The position numbers were made by a program, and so were the translations under genes. Under the pieces are notes generated by a model. The model did not search any database, was not told the DNA's origin, and was given only the letters and a program-made list of their open reading frames with translations. Source: an uncultured Lachnospiraceae bacterium (GTDB lineage: Bacteria; Bacillota; Clostridia; Lachnospirales; Lachnospiraceae). Taken from it: DNA of 42,243 nucleotides. The stretch covers positions 1 to 42,243 of the forward strand of contig CANRZW010000031.1 in the NCBI GenBank assembly GCA_947644545.1. The letters run 5' to 3'. Positions within the stretch are counted from its first letter, which is position 1, and every line of letters begins with the position of its first letter. This document shows positions 16,270 through 23,333 of this stretch, in pieces.

Positions 16270-16772
16270 TTCGTATCGCCTCCTGTTGAAATTACATCAT
16301 CTGCAAAATGACTCTGCTGTGTGGCAGATCCTTCCGATGCAGGATGGTTCTGTTGTGTGGCAGATCCTTCCGATGCAGGATAGTTCTGTTGTGTTGCAGA
16401 TCCTTCCAATTTTGCAGCAGCCAGTTCGTTTTCTAAAGTTTTCAATTCCGGATAGACGGTGCAGTGCGCTTCCAGATTGTCATTGGTAGCCACTTCCAGC
16501 CTGGCCAGCACGTGAGAAGATACCGGGGAAGCCAGCCACAGGAATACGACGATCAGCAGTAGTTTCAGGGTGGTGTAATTCCACCCGGAGAAGATCATCA
16601 GCCCGATCATACAGGAGCTGATGCCAAGCGTGTCGCCCATGGCCGTGGCGTGCATTCTGTTCAGTACATACCGGAAATGAAACACGCCGAAGATTTCCGT
16701 AAAAAAGATCACCAGTCCGATCAGCAGGAACACACTCCCGGCAATCAGACGCAGCCACTCAAAAACTCCCAT
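16266..16772 (-). CDS. Mrp-like antiporter subunit G with repeat tail
   Basis: Residues 1-100 are a MnhG/PhaG-type three-helix subunit: FEWLRLIAGSVFLLIGLVIF, FGVFHFRYVLNRMHATAMGD with TLGISS, and LKLLLIVVFLWLASPVSSHV. The start chosen is ATG 16772 (MGVFEWL), which has GGAGG nine bases upstream; the upstream extension is positively charged and overlaps subunit F. The full 168 residues exceed the ~100-125 usual for MrpG because of a Gln/Ser/Ala-rich C-terminal tail. That tail contains three near-identical 12-residue units (EGSATQQNYPAS type). The end overlaps the DUF4040 gene by 4 nt. The tail has no transmembrane character and no recognised domain. Confidence 0.87.
   Translation of the reverse strand: MGVFEWLRLIAGSVFLLIGLVIFFTEIFGVFHFRYVLNRMHATAMGDTLGISSCMIGLMIFSGWNYTTLKLLLIVVFLWLASPVSSHVLARLEVATNDNLEAHCTVYPELKTLENELAAAKLEGSATQQNYPASEGSATQQNHPASEGSATQQSHFADDVISTGGDTK
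16313..16411 (-). repeat. 36-nt direct repeats in the subunit G gene
   Basis: Two almost identical 36-nt units (16313-16348 and 16349-16384) and a partial third (from 16385) share the core TGTGGCAGATCCTTCC. The near identity at DNA level points to recent amplification. Confidence 0.85.
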
Positions 16773-17097
16773 CGGACATACCTCCTTCCGTTTCTGCATC
16801 TTCCTCCGGATGCTCCGCTTTATGCCGCTTTTCCTCATAGATTCCGATGTACACTTTGGACAGGACCACCACGGACAGGAAACTGATCATGGCGTAGATC
16901 AGGCAGATATCCACCAGATATCCCTCATCCAACATCAGCGCCAGAATGGCGATCATCACCATGACCATGGTGCCCATCATATTGACCGATACAAGACGGT
17001 CAGCGATGCGCGGCCCTTTGACGGCACGAATCAGGCAGGGAAAAAGCATGACGGCCAGGATGACCAGTATTGTAATGTAAAGATTATGGTATAGCAT
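16759..17097 (-). CDS. Mrp-like antiporter subunit F (MrpF)
   Basis: This 112-residue, three-helix membrane protein belongs to the MnhF family. The conserved segment is RAVKGPRIADRLVSVNMMGT with its Asp-Arg, as in MrpF, followed by a long hydrophobic helix and DEGYLVDICLIYAMISFLS. The start chosen is ATG 17097, which has GGAGGT five bases upstream. The frame extends a further 20 codons, but that would begin inside subunit E without a ribosome site. The last ~25 residues are charged and Glu-rich. It sits between subunits E (49-nt gap) and G (14-nt overlap), the standard E-F-G order. Confidence 0.9.
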   Translation of the reverse strand: MLYHNLYITILVILAVMLFPCLIRAVKGPRIADRLVSVNMMGTMVMVMIAILALMLDEGYLVDICLIYAMISFLSVVVLSKVYIGIYEEKRHKAEHPEEDAETEGGMSDGSF

Positions 17098-17146
17098 TTT
17101 TACCTCCGTTATGAAGCGCTTTGCGCTGAGAACGCGTACAAAAGAA

Positions 17147-17611
17147 CTAATGCACATTCTCTATTCTTTCCAGTAGTTCTACAAATATAGACGAATCTAT
17201 GCCGACTGCCAGATCCTTGTCCAGACAATGAACGGTATATTCGTCATCCTTAAGGCTGACGGTGATGGTGCCCGGGGTCAGGGTGATAGAATTGGCCAGC
17301 AGTACTCTGGCGAAGGTCGATGTGAGTTTCGTCTTAAAATGGATGACGACCGGTTCAAGCTCATATCTGGAAGAGTAGATCATCTTAAAGACCGTCATAT
17401 TTGCTTTCAGGATTTCTGTTACCAGAACGAATATATAGTGAATCAGCAGAAAGAATCTCTTGCAAAGCCGGATATCATCACCTGGCCTGTAGCCGAGAAA
17501 CCGGCAGATAAACCAGTAGATCAGTCCGGATACCACAACGCCAAAGGCGGCGATCTCCAGGGTAAACTGCCCGTTAAAAATGATCCATATCAGAAAAAAT
17601 ACAAGGTACAT
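17147..17611 (-). CDS. Mrp-like antiporter subunit E (MrpE)
   Basis: This is the first gene of the operon and encodes 154 residues of the MnhE/MrpE family. Two N-terminal TM helices (FFLIWIIFNGQFTLEIAAFG and the next) and a third (FLLIHYIFVLVTEILKANM) precede a soluble ferredoxin-like fold. That fold bears the family signature LLANSITLTPGTITV and a C-terminal VGIDSSIFVELLERIE. ATG 17611 is preferred because AGGAG lies eight bases upstream; the GTG two codons earlier sits on the ribosome site. MrpE supports assembly of the complex in other bacteria. A consensus promoter lies about 90 nt upstream. Confidence 0.92.
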   Translation of the reverse strand: MYLVFFLIWIIFNGQFTLEIAAFGVVVSGLIYWFICRFLGYRPGDDIRLCKRFFLLIHYIFVLVTEILKANMTVFKMIYSSRYELEPVVIHFKTKLTSTFARVLLANSITLTPGTITVSLKDDEYTVHCLDKDLAVGIDSSIFVELLERIENVH

Positions 17612-17700
17612 ATTCACAGCTCCTTTGTAGGATTCGTATCAATCAGCATTTTTTATTCTGTTTCTTCTTATTAAAAAGGTGAAACAGATTGACCTTTGCA

Positions 17701-17729
17701 ATTATGTATCCATCTGCGGGAAATGTCAA
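17701..17729 (-). promoter_or_regulatory. Promoter of the Mrp-like operon
   Basis: On the minus strand TTGACA (17729-17724) and CATAAT (17706-17701) are exactly 17 nt apart. The leader to the subunit E start is about 80 nt and holds no obvious riboswitch or terminator hairpin. Confidence 0.8.
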
Positions 17730-17803
17730 GAGGGGGAGGGGATAAGAAAGTGTAAAAGTTTGCGGGAGAGCAGTAAGAAGCTGCTCAGGAACTGCATGAT
17801 TTA

Positions 17804-17832
17804 TTGCAGTATAAGGCAAAGCGTGCTATCAT
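17804..17832 (+). promoter_or_regulatory. Promoter for the AEC remnant and dcd
   Basis: TTGCAG and TATCAT are 17 nt apart, with TGC directly before the -10. The start point falls near 17839, about 33 nt before the ATG at 17872. It is divergent from the Mrp-like promoter. Confidence 0.7.
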
Positions 17833-17871
17833 TTATGCATATAAAATGGAACTTTTGATGAGGAGGCAATC

Positions 17872-18036
17872 ATGGAACTTTCGGTCATGATCGTTGAACA
17901 AATTTTATCTATGTTTCTGATGATCGCGGTCGGGATGCTGCTGATCAGACTCCATATTGTCGGTGAGGAGGCCGGAAAAGGGCTTTCCAGAATAGCACTG
18001 GCATTTCATAATAAAAGGGAGGGGCTGAACCATTGA
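17872..18036 (+). pseudogene. AEC-family (auxin efflux carrier-like) transporter, N-terminal remnant
   Basis: This is a 54-codon frame with a full ribosome site (AGGAGG at 17861-17866). The first ~43 residues read as the opening of an AEC-family permease: MELSVMIVEQI, then the helix LSMFLMIAVGMLLIRLHIVG, then EEAGKGLSRIAL. The similarity then stops and the frame ends in an unrelated basic peptide (AFHNKREGLNH). A normal AEC protein has ~300 residues and ten helices, so an internal deletion has removed the rest. The TGA stop overlaps the TTG start of dcd by two bases (TTGA), so the remnant may now act as a translated leader for dcd. A functional single-helix peptide cannot be excluded. Confidence 0.65.
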
Positions 18037-18575
18037 TCTTATCCGATAAAACAATTCTGTCATTGCTGCGGGAAGGCACGCTTTCCATAGCGCCGCTTCA
18101 AGAGAATCAGATCCAGCCGGCCAGTGTAGACATAAGGCTCGGGGACACTTTCAGCGTTGTAGAAGATTCTTCCACGGCAATCCTTACACTCTCACAGAAA
18201 ATGATATATAAGGAAATCCATGCGGATAAATATCTGCTCCTGCCAGGACAGTTTGTTTTGGCAACGACAATGGAATATATCAGCCTGCCCGATAACCTGA
18301 CGGCGTTTGTGGAGGGGCGCAGTTCTCTTGGCCGTATGGGATTATTTATTCAAAATGCCGGCTGGGTCGATCCGGGGTTTTCCGGGGAGATTACGTTGGA
18401 ATTGTTTAATGCGAACCGCTGTGCCATCGAGTTACAGGCCGGCCGCAGGATAGGGCAGCTGGTATTTGCGCAGATGGATCAGGCAGCGCTGCACCCTTAC
18501 CGCGGCAAATATCAGGGGCAGCGGGGAGCTACGGGGTCGATGGTATATTTGGATGAGGAATCCGCTAAGCGGTAG
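18033..18575 (+). CDS. dcd: dCTP deaminase (possibly bifunctional dCTP deaminase/dUTPase)
   Basis: Converts dCTP to dUTP for thymidylate synthesis; bifunctional relatives also hydrolyse dUTP to dUMP. The 180-residue protein shows the trimeric dUTPase-like fold motifs: N-terminal MILSDKTIL, QPASVDIRLGD, GRSSLGRMGL at 95-104, VDPGFSGEITLEL with the catalytic Glu123, GRRIGQLVF at 138-145, and the lid KYQGQRGATGS at the C-terminus. The AGWVDPGFSGEITLE wording resembles bifunctional DCD:DUT enzymes more than E. coli Dcd. The start is TTG 18033, chosen because GGAGG ends 10 nt upstream and the N-terminus matches the family exactly. It is transcribed from the promoter at 17804 and overlaps the AEC remnant's stop. 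Confidence 0.92.
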   Translation: MILSDKTILSLLREGTLSIAPLQENQIQPASVDIRLGDTFSVVEDSSTAILTLSQKMIYKEIHADKYLLLPGQFVLATTMEYISLPDNLTAFVEGRSSLGRMGLFIQNAGWVDPGFSGEITLELFNANRCAIELQAGRRIGQLVFAQMDQAALHPYRGKYQGQRGATGSMVYLDEESAKR

Positions 18576-18673
18576 AGGGTGCGCCTGTAGTAAATGTTTT
18601 TTCACAAACTTTCAACTGGTTTACAGGATATTCCATACGGTTTGCCAAATACTACAACTGCTTTTGGGAAATA

Positions 18674-18710
18674 AAACAGCGGTAAATCTGTGATAGGTTT
18701 ACCGCTGTTT
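18674..18710. terminator. Bidirectional terminator between dcd and the GNAT gene
   Basis: A perfect 13-bp stem (AAACAGCGGTAAA / TTTACCGCTGTTT) with an 11-nt loop lies between the convergent genes. On the minus strand it is followed by TTATTTCC, so it serves the acetyltransferase gene best. On the plus strand it is the only terminator for dcd. Confidence 0.8.
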
Positions 18711-18721
18711 GCCTGTAACGA

Positions 18722-19306
18722 CTAAAACTTTTCAATAAAATGATTATTGTACATATCCCAATACTTTTTATATACAAAATCTTGATTATCATTAAAATTG
18801 AGCTGATACATTCTGAATATAACGGGAAAGTTTTTCGGCTGCCATTGTTCCTCATACGAATAGCAATATGTCATGCCAACATTTTTCATTACATTTCCGC
18901 TTCTTGGGTTATTTCTGTCATGTGTGGCAGTAATATATGGCAATTTATCTGTTTTCACTTGTTCCACAACAGCTTTACCCGCTTCTGTGGTAATCCCCCT
19001 ATGCCAAAATTCCTTGCGGAGTCCATATCCAAAATCATGGTGGTCTTCCAGATCAACCTTGATATAACCTATGGGAAAATTATCTGTTTTAAGGCATATA
19101 GCATACGCATAACCCTGTGGCTGCATATATTTTGAAATAAATCTTTCCTCATAGAATTTCTTTGCTTCTTCCAAGTTTTTCGTTGGAAACCAAGGCAAAA
19201 ACTCGTTGACTTCTTTATCCTTTAGAATGAGGAAAAGTGCTTCAATATCTCTTTCTGTAAATTTCCTTAAAATTAAACGCTCTGTTTCCAATGTAGGCGT
19301 ATTCAC
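18722..19306 (-). CDS. GNAT family N-acetyltransferase (RimJ/RimL-like)
   Basis: This 194-residue acetyl-CoA-dependent acetyltransferase is of the RimJ/RimL-like class (Acetyltransf_3). The N-terminus PTLETERLILRKFTERDIE is typical. Other family marks are the FLPWFP helix-turn, YAYAICLKTDNFPIGYIKVD (central strands), GYGLRKEFWHRGITTEAGKA (acetyl-CoA-binding region) and ATHDRNNPRSGNVMKNVGM (motif B helix). The start is GTG 19306 with only a weak AGGGG upstream. The gene is clearly more AT-rich than its neighbours and stands alone between its own promoter and terminator, which suggests later acquisition. The substrate (ribosomal protein, antibiotic or metabolite) is unknown. Confidence 0.85.
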   Translation of the reverse strand: MNTPTLETERLILRKFTERDIEALFLILKDKEVNEFLPWFPTKNLEEAKKFYEERFISKYMQPQGYAYAICLKTDNFPIGYIKVDLEDHHDFGYGLRKEFWHRGITTEAGKAVVEQVKTDKLPYITATHDRNNPRSGNVMKNVGMTYCYSYEEQWQPKNFPVIFRMYQLNFNDNQDFVYKKYWDMYNNHFIEKF

Positions 19307-19356
19307 TCTGTCTTTACCCCTGTCAATTCTGATTTACGACTATCAACAACTCTGAA

Positions 19357-19385
19357 ATTGTAGCACACAACCGACTGGATTACAA
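19357..19385 (-). promoter_or_regulatory. Promoter of the GNAT gene
   Basis: Minus strand TTGTAA (19385-19380) and TACAAT (19362-19357) have a 17-nt spacer and TGC before the -10. The leader is about 45 nt. Confidence 0.7.
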
Positions 19386-19467
19386 TGACACATCTTGCGC
19401 TTTTGACTTCCGGTATCACTGGGTATACCACTTTGCGCCCTGTAATGTTGTCCGTTCGATTGCTTCC

Positions 19468-19496
19468 TTGAAATCCTCCTGACCGTATGCTAGGAT
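19468..19496 (+). promoter_or_regulatory. Promoter of the ketopantoate-reductase-family gene
   Basis: TTGAAA and TAGGAT are 17 nt apart with an extended -10 TGC. The start site is about 75 nt before ATG 19576. The rest of 19307-19575 holds no supported gene. Confidence 0.6.
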
Positions 19497-19575
19497 AAAA
19501 GAGTGGAACAGGATAGATAAGAAATATAATAAGCAGTACCAACAGGACTTTAGCAGGAACAGGAGAAAAGAGTAA

Positions 19576-20505
19576 ATGAAGCATTTAAAATATCTGGTCA
19601 TCGGGGCAGGCGGCACGGGCGGCAGTATCGGCGCGTATATGACGGAGGCGGGCAAGGACGTAACACTGATCGCGCGCGGGGCGCATCTTGAGCAGATGCA
19701 GAAACATGGACTGCGTATGGAAACGACGACCAAGGGAAACTATACGGTACAGCCGATCAAGGCAGTGGACATGGAACATTATGAAGAGCAGCCGGATATT
19801 ATTTTTGTCTGCGTGAAAGGATATTCGCTGGAAGACACCATTCCCTTTATCAGAAAAGTCGCGGGGCCGGACACAATCGTGATTCCGATCCTGAATATCT
19901 ACGGGACAGGCGGCCGGATGCAGGAACAGCTGCCTGACTTGTTGGTGACGGACGGTTGTATCTATATTGCAGGGGAGATCAGGGAACCGGGAACGATTCT
20001 GCTGCGGGGCGATATCTTCCGTATTGTCTATGGGGTGAGGAAGCCGGAGGAACTCAGGCCGGAGTTGTTTACGGTGGCGCAGGATCTGAAGGAAAGCGGT
20101 ATTGACGGTGTGCTCTCCGACCATATCAGGCGGGATGCGCTGCAGAAGTTCGCCTATGTGTCGCCAATGGCGGCCTGTGGGCTGTATTATCATGTGTCGG
20201 CCGGAGAAGTGCAGAAGACCGGAGATCCACGGGACACCTTCGTGAAACTGATGAAGGAGATTGACGCGCTGGCTGTGGCTATGGAGGTGCCGTTTCTGGT
20301 GGATATTGTGGCGACGAACCTGCGGATTCTCGATACATTAAACCCGGAAGCCAGTACTTCCATGCAGAGAGACGTCTATGCGGGCAGGCATTCGGAGATT
20401 GACGGCCTGATCTATGAAGTGGTGCGGATGGGACAGCGGTACGGTGTGCCGGTGCCGACCTACGAGATGATAGCGAAGAAGGCAAAGGCAGACGGATTGT
20501 GTTAG
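19576..20505 (+). CDS. Ketopantoate reductase family protein (PanE/ApbA)
   Basis: NADPH-dependent reductase of the 2-dehydropantoate 2-reductase family, 309 residues. The Rossmann motif VIGAGGTGGSIGAYM (residues 8-22) and LIARGAHLEQMQKHGLRM give the cofactor site. A DIIFVCVKGYSLEDTI strand follows. The C-terminal helical domain carries the catalytic-lysine region around DALQKFAYVSPMAACGL and the conserved TSMQRDVYAGRHSEIDGLI (Ser/Asp/Glu substrate-binding positions). The usual LQNG after the second strand is replaced by ILNIYGTGG, so the substrate may not be ketopantoate, and no other pantothenate genes are nearby. The ribosome site AGGAG is ~10 nt upstream. A small acidic gene follows within 41 nt. 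Confidence 0.87.
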   Translation: MKHLKYLVIGAGGTGGSIGAYMTEAGKDVTLIARGAHLEQMQKHGLRMETTTKGNYTVQPIKAVDMEHYEEQPDIIFVCVKGYSLEDTIPFIRKVAGPDTIVIPILNIYGTGGRMQEQLPDLLVTDGCIYIAGEIREPGTILLRGDIFRIVYGVRKPEELRPELFTVAQDLKESGIDGVLSDHIRRDALQKFAYVSPMAACGLYYHVSAGEVQKTGDPRDTFVKLMKEIDALAVAMEVPFLVDIVATNLRILDTLNPEASTSMQRDVYAGRHSEIDGLIYEVVRMGQRYGVPVPTYEMIAKKAKADGLC

Positions 20506-20546
20506 GACTGGTTTTGCACGGCTTGAGGGAAGGGTAAGAGTGATTT

Positions 20547-20744
20547 ATGGAAAAGAAATTTAAGGAGAAATATCTGGCGGGAGAGGTTTCCTTCGAGGAG
20601 ATTGACGACTACAGCCAGGAGTGGGGATTCAGTGACGAACCGGTGACGCTCCGGGAATATCTGGGCCTGAATGCCGAGGAGGAAGATGCCTGGGTGAGCA
20701 TTGGCGATGAGGCGCTTCGGGACCTGCTGGATCGGCAGAAATAA
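20547..20744 (+). CDS. Small acidic hypothetical protein
   Basis: A 65-residue protein of no family I recognise. It is strongly acidic, with a helix-like N-terminus (MEKKFKEKYLAGEVSFEEIDDY), a Trp-containing turn (SQEWGFSDEP), TLREYLGLNAEEE, and a C-terminal helix ending LRDLLDRQK. There is no TM segment, Cys cluster or signal peptide, so it should be cytosolic. It follows the reductase gene by 41 nt on the same strand, so co-transcription is likely. The upstream GGGTAAGAG ribosome site is only fair. Intact codon structure and a plausible start support a real gene, but its role is unknown. Confidence 0.6.
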   Translation: MEKKFKEKYLAGEVSFEEIDDYSQEWGFSDEPVTLREYLGLNAEEEDAWVSIGDEALRDLLDRQK

Positions 20745-20785
20745 CAAAATGCGATACAGCAGGTGTCCTTTTGCGGCATAGATTG

Positions 20786-21514
20786 TCACTGTTCATGCCG
20801 TCTGAGGCCGGCTACGGACAACCCGCAAAACAGCACTATATAACAAATGCAGGAAACCACAAAGACCCTCAGATCGATCTCCATCTGTGGATTGTTGGCG
20901 CGCATACCGATACTGTACAGTGAGTAAGGATAGAAAAGGCCGGCGCCTTTGTTGACTATGAGCATACCGCCTATGCCGCCTGCCAGCCCGATACCGATGG
21001 GGACCGCAAAGGAACGAACTACCATCGAGATGGCGAGCTGCACACAGCAGATCACGATGCTGCCCAGGATACCGCAGAGGAACCATTCCAGAGCCTGTGG
21101 CGGGAAATGCATCTCCAGACGGCATAACTTCCCACACAGAAAGTACAGGAAGAAGATCCAGGTATTCCCCAGCATAACGACCTTTGCGGCCTGGAAGAGC
21201 TTCCCCAGATAGAGACAGAGCAGCGGCACCGGTGCAGTGAGGAAGTTGTTCCAGTTGGTGCGCAGGTGTTCCAGACGCCAGAGGTAGGAACAGACAGTGC
21301 CGATCAGCGCGGGCATGAAGAAAAAGCAAAGAAACAGGGAGTGCTGGGACCAGAGGCTGAACCACTCGCTGTTCAGAACACCCTGGTTCATAACATAGTT
21401 GCCTGTGCCGAAGAAGGCGGACAGGAGGGGCAGGATAAAGAATGCCAGCCATATAGGGCTTCGTTTTAATTTCAGACGTTCGGCTTTGATTGTTCTCATG
21501 AAAAATGAATGCAT
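20786..21514 (-). CDS. ABC-2 type permease, lantibiotic immunity MutG-like
   Basis: This 242-residue permease has about six TM helices and an N-terminus (MHSFFMRTIKAERLKLKRSP) typical of LanG/MutG subunits of peptide-immunity exporters. Helices include WLAFFILPLLSAFFG, LFLCFFFMPALIGTVCSYL, ILGSIVICCVQLAISMVV and GIGLAGGIGGMLIV. ATG 21514 is chosen because GGAG lies six bases upstream. The frame is open to 21619, but the extra 35 residues have no ribosome site and cross a palindrome. It lies 149 nt after its partner permease, an unusually wide gap for this operon type. Together with the ATPase and the other permease it probably expels lantibiotics or similar cell-wall peptides from the membrane. 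Confidence 0.82.
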   Translation of the reverse strand: MHSFFMRTIKAERLKLKRSPIWLAFFILPLLSAFFGTGNYVMNQGVLNSEWFSLWSQHSLFLCFFFMPALIGTVCSYLWRLEHLRTNWNNFLTAPVPLLCLYLGKLFQAAKVVMLGNTWIFFLYFLCGKLCRLEMHFPPQALEWFLCGILGSIVICCVQLAISMVVRSFAVPIGIGLAGGIGGMLIVNKGAGLFYPYSLYSIGMRANNPQMEIDLRVFVVSCICYIVLFCGLSVAGLRRHEQ

Positions 21515-21598
21515 AGGTTTCTCCGTTTCTGCGCTGCTTTTTGTGTATAAACGAGTTTGTGGCAAGCAACGCGCAGACACAAATCTCGCGATTGAAAA

Positions 21599-21620
21599 AT
21601 TGAAAATTTTAATTTTCAAT
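21599..21620. promoter_or_regulatory. AT-rich palindrome between the two permease genes
   Basis: ATTGAAAATT and AATTTTCAAT (10-bp arms, 2-bp centre) are preceded by a further GATTGAAAA half. Read on the minus strand it is a hairpin followed by TTTTTC. It could act as a weak attenuator after the second gene or as a regulator site for the third. Confidence 0.4.
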
Positions 21621-21663
21621 CTTTAGTCTTCTTTCGTATAATCAGGATTGATGGATATGATGA

Positions 21664-22416
21664 TTAATTCTCCCGGCGGTTGAACAGCAGCCGCCCTCCC
21701 ACATAGAAGAGCACGAGCCACACAAAGATCATACCGACAGCGGCCAGTTCCACCGGGGAATATTCACGGTAAAAATAAGACGCCTGCCGGGTGTCGGCGT
21801 TCCACTCGATCATGACCAGGGCAGAGTTGAGATTGCCTCCCCAGGGGAGAAAAGAGTACATCTTGACGAACATCAGCAGCAGGCCAAACAGGGAACCGCA
21901 CAGGCCCACTACCAGAGGGATCATCTGGTTGGCAAACAGCATGGAGAGCGCCAGCTGCATCAGGAAGAGGGCGCTGTTGCTGGCAAGCTTCAACCCATAG
22001 GAGAGCAGATAGTGTGCGGCATCCGGGCTGTCCTGATAACCGATTGCGTACCCGAGGAGAATAAAAAGGGTGTACTGCACGGCAAACATGACAATGATGA
22101 TAAGCAGACCACAGCAGGCCTTGGCATGATATAGGCTGCCGGGTGTTCGCAGAGTTTCCAGCTGTTTGTACGTACAGCCTTTGTGTTCGATGTCGGCAAG
22201 GCGGGAAGCCAGTATCGCCATAATGGGCGGAACCATAACGGCATCAAGGATGGGGATAGAATAAAGCAGGGACAGGAAACCTTTGGCCTGCTCTGCCGGC
22301 GTGGGATCATGAAACGCCCATAGTCCCCATAGAAACTGTACGGCCAGAAAGGCTGTAATCGTCAGGCCGATTTTTCTTCTTTTGATCTTATAAAATTCTA
22401 ACAGCAGTGTTCTCAT
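21664..22416 (-). CDS. ABC-2 type permease, lantibiotic immunity MutE/EpiE-like
   Basis: This 250-residue, six-helix permease of the LanE family begins MRTLLLEFYKIKRRKIG, a positively charged amphipathic start shared with MutE/EpiE proteins. It contains the family-typical cytoplasmic segment DIEHKGCTYKQLETLRTP after TM2. Further helices include LLIIIVMFAVQYTLFILLG and LAAVGMIFVWLVLFYVGG, and the protein ends with basic RRLLFNRREN-like residues. Its start overlaps the ATPase stop (ATGA, 4 nt), so the two are translationally coupled. In the known systems LanE and LanG form the membrane channel powered by LanF. Confidence 0.85.
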   Translation of the reverse strand: MRTLLLEFYKIKRRKIGLTITAFLAVQFLWGLWAFHDPTPAEQAKGFLSLLYSIPILDAVMVPPIMAILASRLADIEHKGCTYKQLETLRTPGSLYHAKACCGLLIIIVMFAVQYTLFILLGYAIGYQDSPDAAHYLLSYGLKLASNSALFLMQLALSMLFANQMIPLVVGLCGSLFGLLLMFVKMYSFLPWGGNLNSALVMIEWNADTRQASYFYREYSPVELAAVGMIFVWLVLFYVGGRLLFNRREN

Positions 22417-23333
22417 AGACTCGTCTCCTTTCCGGTCAGTGACAGGAAGATGTCCTCCAGACTCTTTTCTCTTTTTTCAATGCGGTACAACGGAATATTC
22501 TGTTCACAAAGCTGGCGGCAGAGGGCGGCAGTCCGCTCGTCGTCAATCATGGGAATCAACAGATAGTCTTCATCTTTTGCCGCTTCCAGCCCGTTACGGC
22601 GCAGCAGTGACAGCGTATCGGCGGGACGTCCGGTGCGCAGAGCGATCTGTTGTCTGGCGTGGGCGTGCAGTGTCTCTAACGTATCCTGGAAAACCAGCTG
22701 TCCTTTGCGGATAATGCCCACATGGTCGGCCATCTGATCGATTTCGCCAAGCAGATGGGAGGAGACCACTACGGTAATGCCATACTCGGAGGGGAGCGAG
22801 CAGATCAGTTCACGCATCTCCTGAATGCCGGAAGGATCCAGCCCGTTGGTAGGCTCATCCAGGATCAGCAGCCTGGGAAAACCGAGCAGCGCCGAAGCCA
22901 GCCCGAGACGCTGCTTCATGCCGAGAGAATAATGACTGACTTTCTTTTTGCGGGCTTCTTCCAAACGGACGATTCGTAATACTTTGTCAATGTCTGCTTT
23001 TGCACAGCCTTTAAGTGTCTGCAGGATATGCAGGTTCTCCTCGCCGGTCAGATGGCCGTAGTAGCTGGGTGACTCGATTAAAGAGCCTGTCTGGGACAAA
23101 AGCCGAATACGATTCTGACCGTTGACGGGTGTGCCGAAAAGCGTGATCGAGCCGTCGGTCGGCCGGGTCAGTCCAAGGATCATCTTTAAGGTAGTGGATT
23201 TGCCGGCACCGTTCGGACCCAGGAAGCCGTAGATAGCGCCCTGAGGCACCTGCAAGTGCAGAGAATCAACGCAGCGGATTTTGCCGAATTGCTTGGTGAG
23301 ATGATTCGTTTCAATAAGATTTTGTGTTTTCAT
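22413..23333 (-). CDS. ABC transporter ATP-binding protein, lantibiotic immunity MutF-like
   Basis: A 306-residue ATPase that energises the two permeases encoded downstream. Walker A is GPNGAGKST (39-47), the Q-loop is near SQTGSLIESPSYYG, the signature is YSLGMKQ (135-141), and Walker B is LLILDEPTNGLD (155-166). The switch His is in VVVSSHLLGEIDQMADH. After the ATPase core comes a ~90-residue C-terminal domain typical of BcrA/MutF-type subunits. ATG 23333 has AGGAG six bases upstream. It is divergent from the response regulator gene 235 nt away, which fits control by that two-component system. No lantibiotic structural or modification gene is present, so the function is resistance or sensing, not self-immunity. 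Confidence 0.9.
   Translation of the reverse strand: MKTQNLIETNHLTKQFGKIRCVDSLHLQVPQGAIYGFLGPNGAGKSTTLKMILGLTRPTDGSITLFGTPVNGQNRIRLLSQTGSLIESPSYYGHLTGEENLHILQTLKGCAKADIDKVLRIVRLEEARKKKVSHYSLGMKQRLGLASALLGFPRLLILDEPTNGLDPSGIQEMRELICSLPSEYGITVVVSSHLLGEIDQMADHVGIIRKGQLVFQDTLETLHAHARQQIALRTGRPADTLSLLRRNGLEAAKDEDYLLIPMIDDERTAALCRQLCEQNIPLYRIEKREKSLEDIFLSLTGKETSL

Noticed and set aside
16313..16411. 36-nt direct repeats considered as a CRISPR array
   Set aside because: Copies are contiguous with no spacers, lie in frame inside a membrane-protein gene, and no cas genes are present.
7443..17611. Respiratory complex I or energy-converting hydrogenase
   Set aside because: No NuoB/C/D/I, hydrogenase large or small subunit, or iron-sulfur protein is encoded; subunits E, F, G and the MnhB domain are Mrp/Mbh specific.
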